Notes under the pieces: generated by a model
Seen by the model: the letters and a program-made list of their open reading frames with translations, nothing else
The model's database searches: none
Told to the model about the DNA's origin: nothing
Assembly (NCBI GenBank): GCA_038881895.1
Contig: JAVZOV010000003.1
Location: 1 to 64,000 of the forward strand
From: Thermoprotei archaeon
GTDB lineage: Archaea; Thermoproteota; Thermoprotei; Gearchaeales; WAQG01
Direction: 5' to 3'
Length of the DNA stretch: 64,000 bases
Shown here: one piece after another, positions 45,114 to 54,269 of the stretch
Position numbering within the stretch: the first letter of the stretch is position 1
Layout of the letters: each line of letters opens with the position of its first letter
Translations under genes and position numbers: made by a program

Positions 45114-46148
45114 CTACTCTGTCTTTAATAACACCCGTCCAATGTTTTCTTTTTTTCTCATCATATCATGAACTCGTTGCACCTGTTCTAATGGGACTAC
45201 ATCATGAATTATGGGTTTGATTTTTCCTTCAGCAGTTAATTTGAGAGCCTGTAATAGATCTTTTTTTGTAGAACTAACGCTTCCTGAAATTGTCACACCT
45301 CTTAATATAAGTGGTCCTAAATTAAGATTAACTGGTTGTACATTCACGTTGCCCACAACAATAATACGACCACCCCAACGCACGCTTCTAAAACTTTGCT
45401 CAAATGTTGGTTGTCCCACTGGTTCGAGCACTAAATCCACACCCTCACCATTAGTTAATTTCTTAACATCATCACTGAAAGCCCCCTTCGAAACTATTAT
45501 ATCGTCAGCACCTGCAGACTTTATCTTATCAACCTTCCATTCTGAGGTTGTGACCGCTATTACTTTTGCACCTAAAGCTTTAGCCATCTGCACCGCATGA
45601 ATGCCCACTCCACCACCTGCACCAGTAACCAACACTACTTCACCTTCTGTTAATCCACCCCTAACTTTTAACGCATGATACAACATTCCTGTCACGCATG
45701 CGCCAATTACGGCCCCCTCAATAGGCACATTTGGAGGCACTTTTACTAAACTATTCTCATGAACTTTCACGTATTCCGCATAAGACCCATTTAGATCCTC
45801 GCCATACGTTAATCTGTTACGACATAGATTTTCCATCCCCATCCTACAATACCTGCACGTTCCACATGGAATATAAATGAGAGACGCAACGTAATCACCC
45901 GGTTTAAAATTCTTGACTGCATCTCCAACCTTAACAACAGTGCCTGCTATCTCATGACCAGGAATTATAGGTGTTTTAACCCTCGGGAAAAAGCCATCTG
46001 CAGTAAGAATATCACGATAACATACACCAGTCACCTTCTGTTTTATAAGAACCTCATTAGGCTCAACTTTCTCTGGAACATCTATCTCTTTCACTTCAAG
46101 AGGCTTGCGAATTTCAGTTAAAAATACAGCTTTCAAGTCGCTCACCAC
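45114..46148 (-). CDS. Zinc-type MDR dehydrogenase, acryloyl-CoA reductase-like
   Basis: 344 residues. Catalytic-zinc residues in TGVCYRDIL and PGHEIAG, a structural zinc set CGTCRYCRMGMENLC and a Rossmann VTGAGGGVGIHAVQMAKALG. The segments CYRDIL...FFPRVKTP and VTGMLYHALKVRGG resemble the acryloyl-CoA reductase of the Sulfolobales 3-hydroxypropionate cycle as I remember it. Ordinary alcohol dehydrogenase activity cannot be excluded. Confidence 0.75.
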   Translation of the reverse strand: MVSDLKAVFLTEIRKPLEVKEIDVPEKVEPNEVLIKQKVTGVCYRDILTADGFFPRVKTPIIPGHEIAGTVVKVGDAVKNFKPGDYVASLIYIPCGTCRYCRMGMENLCRNRLTYGEDLNGSYAEYVKVHENSLVKVPPNVPIEGAVIGACVTGMLYHALKVRGGLTEGEVVLVTGAGGGVGIHAVQMAKALGAKVIAVTTSEWKVDKIKSAGADDIIVSKGAFSDDVKKLTNGEGVDLVLEPVGQPTFEQSFRSVRWGGRIIVVGNVNVQPVNLNLGPLILRGVTISGSVSSTKKDLLQALKLTAEGKIKPIIHDVVPLEQVQRVHDMMRKKENIGRVLLKTE

Positions 46149-46627
46149 TAATACTTCAATTTAACATCATATAAGCATTTATTACTCTTGCTAAATTTAA
46201 TTCACACAAACACATTTGTCATAACTTTCATTAGTTATTTCTGGTACTAGTTGATGACGCAAGCTATTTTCACTCTTTTAAGTGATAATCTTCAGTCAAT
46301 CACAGATTTGGCAACTAAAATCTAAGGTAAACATTTGCAATAACTATTAATTTGGCAGCTAGGTCATCAAATCATCGTTTTGCGTTCTTATTTTTGGCAC
46401 AAATTTGGTAAGAAAGCTCACAGTTTTAACCGTAAATTGTCAATGAACCTAAATATAACAACAACTTATTTTGGACTGTAACATGGCTCGCCTTAATGGA
46501 GACGAAATTAACAGGGTGGTAATGTGATTCTTACTTCCAAAATAGAGACGAAATGAATTAGGAACTTGAGAAGACGCGAAGAGAAAGCATATATTTATAA
46601 GATCTAAGGATTTGGCTAAAAATTTAA
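46149..46627. other. Gene-free stretch with a left-end relic
   Basis: 46407-46450 reads GGTAAGAAAGCTCACAGTTTTAACC-type (stem TCACAGTT/AACCGT..) then AATTGTCAATG, a left-end relic of IS200/IS605 type. No coding potential is apparent in the rest. Confidence 0.4.
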
Positions 46628-46702
46628 TGGGCCGGCCCGGATTTGAACCGGGGACCTCCCGCGTGTGAGGCGGACGTCCTAACCAGGCTAGACCACCGGC
46701 CC
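46628..46702 (-). tRNA. tRNA-Val (CAC)
   Basis: Cloverleaf on the minus strand: acceptor GGGCCGG/CCGGCCC, anticodon stem TCCGC/GCGGG with loop CTCACAC, T-arm CCCGG TTCAAAT CCGGG. The anticodon CAC reads GTG. No intron. Confidence 0.95.
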
Positions 46703-46923
46703 TTCTATAATTTAATCATTTTGAAGAATATAAACCATACTTAATTTATATCATGATGTGAACAGCAAAGTTTACTTTTTAGAATGATAGTTTCGGATTT
46801 CCTTAGCGCTTAAATATGAGCTTTCACCTGTCTAGTCTAGTGAACTGTGGTTAAGAGAGAAGAAGATTTTCTTAAGGTATTAAGTTAGGTTAGTAAGTTT
46901 TAGTGTAATAGGATTTTGAGGAA

Positions 46924-47421
46924 TTATGGGGTGTTTTCTATTGTTTTTAGTATTAGGTAGATTATTCTGTTTTCATCGGTTTTTGTTTCGTTCTTTTCTC
47001 TGAGTATTATGTTTACTGGTATGTCTGGTTCTTCCCAGAAGCTCTGCCAGAGTGCTATTGTTTCATTATTGATTCCTCGTTGTTTTAGTATGTTTTCACT
47101 TACTTCTAGTATTATGAGCATTTTTCCGTTGTTTTCTTGTGCTGCTGTTAAAAGGTATCTGCGGAGTGAGTTGGTTGGTGCTGTTGAGTCTAGTATTACG
47201 TTGTAGCCTTTCATAAGTAAAATTGCTGCCATTTCTCTCATTATTTGGAATATTATGTTCTCATCTCTGCTTGGATATTTTTCGTTGAATATCACGTATC
47301 TTAAGTCATCGCTACTGATTCTTGCAAAGTCAGGCCTTTCGTTGCATAGATGTTTTGCTATTGTTGTTTTTCCTGAACCTGGGAGTCCGTTGAGCAGTAT
47401 TAGCCAGTTTTTCATTTTCAT
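46924..47421 (-). CDS. Small P-loop kinase (AAA_33-type)
   Basis: 165 residues. Walker A NGLPGSGKTT, then RISSDDLRYVIF and a LILEV/ENILKQR-type lid. Similar to archaeal adenylate/nucleoside or tRNA kinases (Zeta/PSTK-like superfamily). Overlaps the ROK gene by 4 bp and is probably cotranscribed; a small metabolite or sugar substrate is a guess. Confidence 0.7.
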   Translation of the reverse strand: MKMKNWLILLNGLPGSGKTTIAKHLCNERPDFARISSDDLRYVIFNEKYPSRDENIIFQIMREMAAILLMKGYNVILDSTAPTNSLRRYLLTAAQENNGKMLIILEVSENILKQRGINNETIALWQSFWEEPDIPVNIILREKNETKTDENRIIYLILKTIENTP

Positions 47422-48407
47422 CTCACCTTTGTGTGTTTTATTTCCTCAAAGCCTAACGCTATTGCTATTGCCCCGTAGAGTACTATATCTTCTCCTAACG
47501 GCGTTAACACGATTTCTGGTGGTCTATTTATTATGTATTTTTTTATGTTTTGTTTTATTGGGTTGAGGACTAGGTCTGGATTATTGAGTGTGATTGAGCC
47601 CCCCACTGTTATGAGTGATGGGTCGTAAACATTTATTATGTTAGCAAATCCTATTATGTTGTACTTATTTACTTCTTCTATAATTTCTAGTGCTAGTTTA
47701 TCGTTTAATCTTGCGGCTTCATACACTGTTTTGGAATCTATTTTGTCTGTACTGTTTACTATTTTTAGGAGTATGCTTTCCTTTATTCGGTTTTTGTCTT
47801 TTCTTGAGAGTATGAGTTTGACTAATTTAGGTATTCCACTTCCTGAAGAATATGCTTCCCAATGTCCTTTTCCACCGCATCCACATGTAAGTTTTCCTTT
47901 GGGGTCGACAGTCATGTGTCCTACTTCGTGGGCGTTACCATCCTTGCCTATTAGTGGTTTTCCATCAACGTACACGCCAGCACCAATTCCTGTGCTAATT
48001 GTTATGTATATAAGATTTTCATGCATTTTACCAGCTCCAAATATACGCTCTCCTATTACGCCTGCCACACAATCATTAACTAGTATTACATTTGTGTTAA
48101 AACGATTCTTAAGATAACTGACTAAAGGTATTTTTTTGAAGGGTAAGTTGGCAGTCCTAGGAATAATGCCTTTATTAAAGTCTATTGGTCCTATTGAACC
48201 AATCCCTATTCCTAGGATTTCATTCAGTGATATGTTATTTTCTTGGATTGTTGCATCTATTATTGAGCCTATTAATTTAGGTATAGTCAAATTATCACCA
48301 AATTTTGGTGTGGATTCAATACTTTTTGATATAATACGCCCTTCATAGTTAGCTAATGCAACTCTTATTTTTGAGGCTCCGATATCAACGCCCACAGCAT
48401 AAGGCAA
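47418..48407 (-). CDS. ROK-family sugar kinase (glucokinase-like)
   Basis: 329 residues. N-terminal GVDIGASKIRVAL phosphate loop, NDCVAGVIGE with catalytic Asp, STGIGAGVYVDG and the ROK zinc motif EVGHMTVDP...CGCGGKGHWEAY. Likely ATP-glucokinase or broad hexokinase. First gene of a two-gene unit with the P-loop kinase. Confidence 0.88.
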   Translation of the reverse strand: MPYAVGVDIGASKIRVALANYEGRIISKSIESTPKFGDNLTIPKLIGSIIDATIQENNISLNEILGIGIGSIGPIDFNKGIIPRTANLPFKKIPLVSYLKNRFNTNVILVNDCVAGVIGERIFGAGKMHENLIYITISTGIGAGVYVDGKPLIGKDGNAHEVGHMTVDPKGKLTCGCGGKGHWEAYSSGSGIPKLVKLILSRKDKNRIKESILLKIVNSTDKIDSKTVYEAARLNDKLALEIIEEVNKYNIIGFANIINVYDPSLITVGGSITLNNPDLVLNPIKQNIKKYIINRPPEIVLTPLGEDIVLYGAIAIALGFEEIKHTKVR

Positions 48408-48589
48408 CTATTCACACCACAATTATCTCTAATAAATACTAAGAAATATTTATAATGCTTAAATGACAAAACAAACCTCCTTTAGACAAAATTCTTAGGT
48501 TTTACTTTATAACATTCACGGAATAAAACGACCTTATTTAACTTGAAAGTGAGTTTTGAGATCTTAAGGGATCATCTCTCAACATGTTG

Positions 48590-48780
48590 TGAAGACACCT
48601 TAGGATTTAGTTTCAAGTCCAAAAGTTCTTCCATGAGAAGTGCTACGAAGAACCAAGAAGCAAACCTTAATACGGTTAATTCAGATTGTTAGGGATAAAG
48701 CTGTTGATAATGTTAGAGAACTTTGAAGGGAAGAAAAGGGTGAGGAGCTGTTTTGATTTGTAAGGTTTATTAAGGTTTTT
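48590..48780 (+). pseudogene. TnpB N-terminal relic
   Basis: The frame at about 48675-48740 reads LIQIVRDKAVDNVREL, parallel to LIQTARDKAVEILKSF in the tnpB at 32948. It is followed by stops. The preceding bases give FFHEKCYEEP-like sequence in the same strand. Part of the otherwise gene-free interval 48408-48809. Confidence 0.4.
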
Positions 48781-48799
48781 ATAGAATTCTTTATACTGG

Positions 48800-50680
48800 T
48801 GTAGGATGTTTGGAGAAGCACTACTCAACTAGGGAAGTCTGCGAAATCCTTGGTGTAACCAATAGAACTCTTAGGAGGTGGAGAGTACCTGAGAGTGAGG
48901 TTAAGAGGCTTCTGGTAAACCATTGAGGAGTTCAAGGAGGCTAAGATACTTAGAGCAGTTGTGTATGCTCATGTGAGCGGGTCTAATCAGAGGAGGGAGC
49001 TTGAGAACCAGGTTGGAGCGTTAAAGAGTTACGTTGAGCAGAGGGGCTGGAGGCTAACAGCCGTGGTAACGGATGTTGCTAGCGGGTTAAACGATGATAG
49101 GAAGAGGCTGAGGAAGCTTGTCGAGATGGCTAAGAGACACGAGTTCGATGTCCTGGTCGTCGCTTATAGAAACAGGCTGACTAGGTTCGGTTTCTCCTAT
49201 CTCCAAGAGCTGTTCAAGGCGTATGGTGTAGAGGTAGTCGTTGCTCTCCAAGAGGAGCCGAAAGACTACATGCAGGAGCTCATAGAAGACATGGTGGAGA
49301 TAGTAGCGTCTTTCGCGGCGAGGATATACGGCAAGAGGAGCCACAAGTACGAGAAACTGGTGAAATGCGTTGAGGAGTCAGCTGAAACTGTTGAGAGAAC
49401 AGTAGTACTGGTTTCACCAGAGCTCACCACTAGGAAGCTCGATATCCTTAGGTACGTCTACGAGGTGTACGGGGCGATTCTGAGGGAGGCACTAGACTAC
49501 GTGTATTCTAAGAACGTTATATCATGGACAAAGGCGAAGAAGAAGCTGTATAGGTGCTTCAGAGAGAAGTATCCCGAGCTTCCATCACACTACATACACG
49601 AAGCCATCAGAGACGCATCAGCCAGGATTAAGTCCTTCCTGAAGCTCAAGAAGAATGGTATAACCTACACAGATAAACCCGAGGTTAGGAGGTGGAATGT
49701 TGGTTGCGACAACCAGATGTGGAAACTGACGCTTCAGGGAGTATCGGTAGCTACACACATGGTGTGGGTTAAAGTACCTCTAGTATTCCACAAACAGTTC
49801 TACAGGTACTACAACCGCGGCTGGTCTCTGAGGAGCTCTTGTAGGTGGAAGCTAGAAAATGGTAGACTTGCGTTACACGTGGTATTTTCGAAGAACATGG
49901 AAGCTGGGATGAGGTATGATAAGGTCATTGGTGTTGATGTTAACGAGAACAATGTGACCGTCTTCATTCTCCCTGACAACAGAGCTGTAACGCTAGTGAC
50001 GAACCACAGCAGAGTGGTGCTTGGCTACGCTCATAGAAGGAGAGCTATGCAGTTAAAGCACGGAAACAACACCAGGTCTCTTAGAAAAGCTATGAGGAAG
50101 CTAAGGGAGAGGAGCGTCAAGAAAGACTTGAGGTGCAAGGTCGCCTCAATAGTGTCGAGGATAGCTGTTGAAGAGAACGCAGTAGTTGTGTTGGAGAAGC
50201 TCCCGAAGAGGTTTCAGGACAAGGTAGTTGAGAGAAACGGGTTGAAGTCCCTTGATGTTCACAGGCTCAAGCAGTATGCTATTAAAGGTGTCCAGAAGCA
50301 GATAATGGAGAAAGCACTAGAGAATGGCGTGAGAGTAGAGCTTGTAGACCCAAGGAACACCTCCAGGACATGCCCTGTCTGCGGCTCCAGCCTAGCTCCC
50401 GTGACGGGCGATGCCCAGAAGAGCGGCTGGAGACCGAGGTACATGAAATGCACAAACTGTGGACTAGTAGCGGATAGAGACGTAGTTGGAGCGTGGAGCA
50501 TAGCTCTGAAACTACATGTGAGCCCCGTGCCGTTGGGCTCGAACGGCGCCCATGACTCCCGCATAGAGTGGTCCGTGACCACCGTGAACCACGGGGTCGA
50601 GGCACAACCCGTCCTAGAAAAACCTAGGACGGGAAACGGAAAGAAGTGTTTTAAGTTTCAAGAGGGGAGGTCAAATAAGG
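48800..50680 (+). mobile_element. IS607-type element D with fused recombinase-TnpB frame
   Basis: Higher GC than its surroundings. It comprises a broken HTH piece, then one frame with recombinase and TnpB domains, then a 10-bp perfect hairpin (50608-50617 with 50624-50633) as the probable right end. Its ends differ from A, B and C. The precise limits are uncertain. It abuts the VIT1 gene end. Confidence 0.65.
48810..48926 (+). pseudogene. Broken HTH part of TnpA, element D
   Basis: TTG start, 38 residues: EKHYSTREVCEILGVTNRTL then RRWRVPESEVKRLL and a stop. Compared with other IS607 recombinases about 14 residues of the wing are missing between RRW and VPESEV. A frame change near 48920 separates it from the catalytic domain. 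Confidence 0.65.
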
Positions 50681-50826
50681 TATGTTATTGGAAGAATCCT
50701 CTTATGCCGAATATGTTACCCAATAATCCACCGAAGAGAAATGCTCCAAATGCTGTAGCCATGATCAATATCACGCTCTCAATGAATTCTCTGGCAAATT
50801 TTCTTTCGAACACTACTGCGCCATAG
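48961..50826 (+). CDS. Fusion of serine recombinase domain and TnpB, element D
   Basis: 621 codons. Residues 1-130 are a resolvase domain: VYAHVSGSNQRRELENQ (catalytic Ser), VVAYRNRLTRFGF. From about 145 the frame continues in TnpB: D in VIGVDVNENNVTVF, E in VVVLEKLPKR, zinc ribbon CPVCGSS...CTNCG and D in LVADRDVVGAWSIALK. In normal IS607 the two are separate overlapping genes. The last ~45 codons run past the right-end hairpin and into the antisense of VIT1, so the natural stop seems lost. Start may be GTG 48961. Confidence 0.75.
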   Translation: MYAHVSGSNQRRELENQVGALKSYVEQRGWRLTAVVTDVASGLNDDRKRLRKLVEMAKRHEFDVLVVAYRNRLTRFGFSYLQELFKAYGVEVVVALQEEPKDYMQELIEDMVEIVASFAARIYGKRSHKYEKLVKCVEESAETVERTVVLVSPELTTRKLDILRYVYEVYGAILREALDYVYSKNVISWTKAKKKLYRCFREKYPELPSHYIHEAIRDASARIKSFLKLKKNGITYTDKPEVRRWNVGCDNQMWKLTLQGVSVATHMVWVKVPLVFHKQFYRYYNRGWSLRSSCRWKLENGRLALHVVFSKNMEAGMRYDKVIGVDVNENNVTVFILPDNRAVTLVTNHSRVVLGYAHRRRAMQLKHGNNTRSLRKAMRKLRERSVKKDLRCKVASIVSRIAVEENAVVVLEKLPKRFQDKVVERNGLKSLDVHRLKQYAIKGVQKQIMEKALENGVRVELVDPRNTSRTCPVCGSSLAPVTGDAQKSGWRPRYMKCTNCGLVADRDVVGAWSIALKLHVSPVPLGSNGAHDSRIEWSVTTVNHGVEAQPVLEKPRTGNGKKCFKFQEGRSNKVCYWKNPLMPNMLPNNPPKRNAPNAVAMINITLSMNSLANFLSNTTAP

Positions 50827-51581
50827 TATGTGAATCCTGCTGTTAATAAGATAGCGAGCAATGTAGATACTGTGAATGCTATTATCATGTTGTGTGTGAC
50901 GAAGTATGGTGAGGCAAGTAATGAGACTGCTCCTATGTATGCGAGTCCTGTGGCTATTGCTGATATTATTGCAGATTTTTCTATGTCATGTTTTGCTTGC
51001 AGATAAGCTGCGGCAGCCATGGAGATTGCAGCTGCAAAACCTACTACTAATCCTGCGATCCCTGCTATTAATGTTGAGTCAGTTACACCTAAGAATCCTG
51101 CGTGAACACCGGAGATTTCGACTATGGCATCTGCAAGCCCTAAAACTATGAAGCTCATGTATTTTACTACACCTTCATTAATTTGGCCCATGAATGCTTT
51201 TTCGTGAGAGATCTCATCGTTTATTATTTCTTCAAATTCATTTTTATCATTAGCCGGTAGTTCTTCAGCGAACTTTTTATATTCATCAATAACTTTTTCC
51301 TCATGTCTTTCTAGGAATTTTAATGTAAACGTTAGTCCAAAGATTTTTCTCATTAAAATCATTAAGATGATATACCATGCTGTTTGTTCTTTATATTCGG
51401 GTGCATACTTTTTCCAAAATTTATAATGTTTGTACTCTTGTTCTGAGAGTTTTTCAAGTAATTTGCGTCTCTCTTCATTTTTTTCACGTTTTGATAGTTC
51501 TTTGTATACCAAATAATCTATGAATTCGTCTTTGCAGTATAACAATGGTTTATTTTTAGTAATGTCTTTCATTAAACTCAC
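50685..51581 (-). CDS. Ferritin-like/VIT1 fusion (MbfA-like iron or manganese exporter)
   Basis: 298 residues. The N-terminal four-helix ferritin-like domain (about 1-135) has EQEYKHYKFW, ERHEEKVIDEY and ISHEKAFM ligands. It is followed by a CCC1/VIT1 membrane domain of about five helices (MSFIVLGLADAIVEISGVHAG, AISMAAAAYLQA). Such fusions export iron in bacteria and occur in archaea. Overlapped at its 3' end by the read-through frame of element D. Confidence 0.85.
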   Translation of the reverse strand: MSLMKDITKNKPLLYCKDEFIDYLVYKELSKREKNEERRKLLEKLSEQEYKHYKFWKKYAPEYKEQTAWYIILMILMRKIFGLTFTLKFLERHEEKVIDEYKKFAEELPANDKNEFEEIINDEISHEKAFMGQINEGVVKYMSFIVLGLADAIVEISGVHAGFLGVTDSTLIAGIAGLVVGFAAAISMAAAAYLQAKHDIEKSAIISAIATGLAYIGAVSLLASPYFVTHNMIIAFTVSTLLAILLTAGFTYYGAVVFERKFAREFIESVILIMATAFGAFLFGGLLGNIFGIRGFFQ

Positions 51582-51688
51582 CTGTAATCAGCACTTTAGT
51601 GACATATAGTTTCAAATCCTTATTTATAAATTTTACTATTTGAACTTATTTTTTCATGATTTTAACTTAATTATTTACTATTTTACTT

Positions 51689-52534
51689 TTATTTTTTATG
51701 GCCTATAGCTATCATAACTTGTGTGATTTCCTCATTTTCGTTGAGTTCTAATAGGCTGTTTAGTTCATCATCATAATATGCTCCTATAGCGCACGCTCCG
51801 AGACCCATGGATGTTGCTGCTAAATATGCATTTTCCATTGCGGCCCCCGTATCTAACAATGAGTATCTGTAAGCTCTATCCCCGTATTTCCACAATGTTC
51901 TTAAATAGAACGTTGAGAGTATTAATATTACAGAGGCGTTATAAAGAAAGTCTTGATATAATGCCACATCAACTATAGTTTTACGTAAGTCATCTTTCTT
52001 TAAGACTTCTAACGTATGATCTTGTGGATTATAATGATACAAGCCCATGTCAATATTATTTACATAGTTTGCTATGATGTAAGTTTCAACCGGTTGAAGT
52101 GCTCCTGCTGAGGGGTACGCTCTTAACGGCCACTGATCTTCCCATGCAGTTATTCCAACTATTAGGTAGAGTAGTGTGGAGAGAGCGTCGAGTGATATTG
52201 GTTTTGGTTTGAAATCTCTAAATGATCTTCTTGTAGCAATAGTGATGCCAGTTAAGTTTGATGCTAACGATGGATTTGGCGGTGGTAATTTAATAACCTC
52301 TGCATTTCTATATCTCTTTATTAATTGTGGAAATGCGCCTCTATAAATCTTTCTTGGCGTCATGAAGATGCGGAATCTGCTATGCTTCGAATATTTATGA
52401 TAGGTTATTCCTGGTTCTTCTTTCCATAACCTATTACCGGATTTTGCTAGCTCTATGAGAGTTAGGAGGTCTTTTGATTCCTTCTCATCTAATCTTTTTA
52501 CGTACTCAATCAATTGTTCTTTATACATTGGCAT
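51689..52534 (-). CDS. SagB-type nitroreductase-family oxidoreductase
   Basis: 281 residues. RRSFRDF, RAYPSAGALQPVETY, YQDFLYNASVILILS and MGLGACAIGAYYDDEL show a SagB-type FMN dehydrogenase. In bacteria these oxidise azolines in peptide products; here there is no cyclodehydratase or precursor gene nearby, so the substrate is unknown. Confidence 0.82.
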   Translation of the reverse strand: MPMYKEQLIEYVKRLDEKESKDLLTLIELAKSGNRLWKEEPGITYHKYSKHSRFRIFMTPRKIYRGAFPQLIKRYRNAEVIKLPPPNPSLASNLTGITIATRRSFRDFKPKPISLDALSTLLYLIVGITAWEDQWPLRAYPSAGALQPVETYIIANYVNNIDMGLYHYNPQDHTLEVLKKDDLRKTIVDVALYQDFLYNASVILILSTFYLRTLWKYGDRAYRYSLLDTGAAMENAYLAATSMGLGACAIGAYYDDELNSLLELNENEEITQVMIAIGHKK

Positions 52535-52607
52535 CTCATATTATTAATATTTTATTGTTTAATTTATTTTTATTATAACACTTTAATAAGGAAAATGTTG
52601 ATGATTT

Positions 52608-54029
52608 TTAATAACTTCTGGCGACATATATTAATGTTCTCGCTTCTTCTCTGCATATTGTACACTTTTCGTGTTTTATGTTTATCTTTTTTAGTGGTGT
52701 CCCTAGAATTTTAAAATCTGTTATTTCTTCTAGTTTATGTCCGCATTCACTTTTTTTACACCATGGAACCATCGCGACTTTTCCTTTAGCTATTGTATCA
52801 CTTATTTCATTTATTGATCGTGTCATTATTAGTCTCTCGTTGAGCTCTTTCCATGCTTTTTGTTTCATTTCTTTAATCATATTTTTCATTAATATTCTAA
52901 GTTCTTCTCCTAACTTTGCTTGTTCTATTATTGTTTTTATTCCAGTATCACGTCTTGCTACAGTGACTACTTTATTTTCAATATCTTTTGGTCCAATTTC
53001 TACTCTTATTGGTACTCCCATCCTTTCCCACTCATAAAACTTAGAACCTGGTGTGATTTCTGGTCTATCGTCTATAACTACTCTAAATCGTCTTCTTTTT
53101 AATAACACGCCAATTTTTCTAGCCTCTGTATTTATTTTTTCCTCTAATCCTTTGTAAGGGATTGGCACAATTACTATTTGTATTGGCGCTACATTAGGTG
53201 GAAGCACTGGGCCTTTATCATCGCCATGTATTGCAAGGAGTGCAGCTATGACTCTTTCAGAAATCCCATAACTTAGTTGGTATAGATATTCATATGTTCC
53301 GTCTTCTTTCATGAACTTTGCATCAAAGGCTTTTGAGAACCTCTGTCCAAGATAGTGAACTGAGCCTATTTGTAAGCGTCTACCATCCGGCATTATTGTA
53401 TCAAATGCCACTGATCGGGCAGCTCCTGCAAATCGATCCCATTCTGGTCTATCCACCACATAATAAGGTATGCATAGTCTATTAAAGAAAGCCTTGTAAA
53501 TATTAATAGCTTCCCTGAATTGCCTCATAGCGTCCTCTTTAGATGCATGTGCTGTGAATGCTTCTTTAAATGTTGAAACTTCTCTCACTCTAATTAGTGG
53601 TTTAGTTGCCTTTGTTTCATACCGAAATACGCTCCCTATCTGATATACTTTAATTGGTAAATCCTTCCAAGATTGTACCCAGTATTTGAATGCTGTCGTC
53701 ATTGGAGTTTCACTAGTTGGTCTTAATGCTAATTCAATCTCTAAAGGTGAGGCACCACCCTTTGTCACCCAAAAAACTTCTGTTGCAAATCCTTTTATAT
53801 GAGCAGCTTCCTTCTCTAACATATCCTTAGGTATTAAAATCGGAAATTGCACTTCATGATGCCCTTTTTTATCTAACAAATCTCTCATTATATTTAGGAC
53901 ATTCCATCTTAATCTATAACCATAGGGCATCCAGATGCCCATCCCTTTCACTGGATATCTGTAATCATAGAGTTTAGCATTAAACAGCACATCATGAAGC
54001 CACTCAGTAAGTTCATTTTCTTTTTTCAT
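52608..54029 (-). CDS. proS: Prolyl-tRNA synthetase, archaeal type
   Basis: 473 residues from the ATG at 54029. Class II motifs: LRPTSETPMTTAF (motif 2 region), RVREVSTFKEAFTAH, and QLSYGISERVIAALLAIHGDD (motif 3). The C-terminal zinc domain has CKKSECG and CTICREE. A TATA box (GTTATATATAGG on the minus strand, 54050-54062) lies 27 bases upstream, which makes the message leaderless and the longer frame to 54143 false. Confidence 0.95.
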   Translation of the reverse strand: MKKENELTEWLHDVLFNAKLYDYRYPVKGMGIWMPYGYRLRWNVLNIMRDLLDKKGHHEVQFPILIPKDMLEKEAAHIKGFATEVFWVTKGGASPLEIELALRPTSETPMTTAFKYWVQSWKDLPIKVYQIGSVFRYETKATKPLIRVREVSTFKEAFTAHASKEDAMRQFREAINIYKAFFNRLCIPYYVVDRPEWDRFAGAARSVAFDTIMPDGRRLQIGSVHYLGQRFSKAFDAKFMKEDGTYEYLYQLSYGISERVIAALLAIHGDDKGPVLPPNVAPIQIVIVPIPYKGLEEKINTEARKIGVLLKRRRFRVVIDDRPEITPGSKFYEWERMGVPIRVEIGPKDIENKVVTVARRDTGIKTIIEQAKLGEELRILMKNMIKEMKQKAWKELNERLIMTRSINEISDTIAKGKVAMVPWCKKSECGHKLEEITDFKILGTPLKKINIKHEKCTICREEARTLIYVARSY

Positions 54030-54049
54030 ACCTAAAAATCCAAAAAATA

Positions 54050-54062
54050 TCCTATATATAAC
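54050..54062 (-). promoter_or_regulatory. TATA box of proS
   Basis: GTTATATATAGG read on the minus strand, centred 27 bases before ATG 54029; decides the start of proS. Confidence 0.6.
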
Positions 54063-54269
54063 TTCTTTTATGTGATAGACGCCCAGAAAACCTAAAACTT
54101 TAGTTCTGTGACGAATGTGTAAAATTTTACATAAATACTCCAAAACCTAATTAAGAGACACCAGCGCGTATTCGCAGTGCTCATTATCTTGCAGGATTAG
54201 GAGAATTACGGGTTCTTTTTACTTCAGTTACAAGACAACTCACTAATCATAATAAAATTTTATTAATTT

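Noticed and set aside
52608-54143. N-terminal extension of ProS to 54143
   Set aside because: The extra 38 codons span the TATA box of a leaderless promoter and do not resemble ProS.
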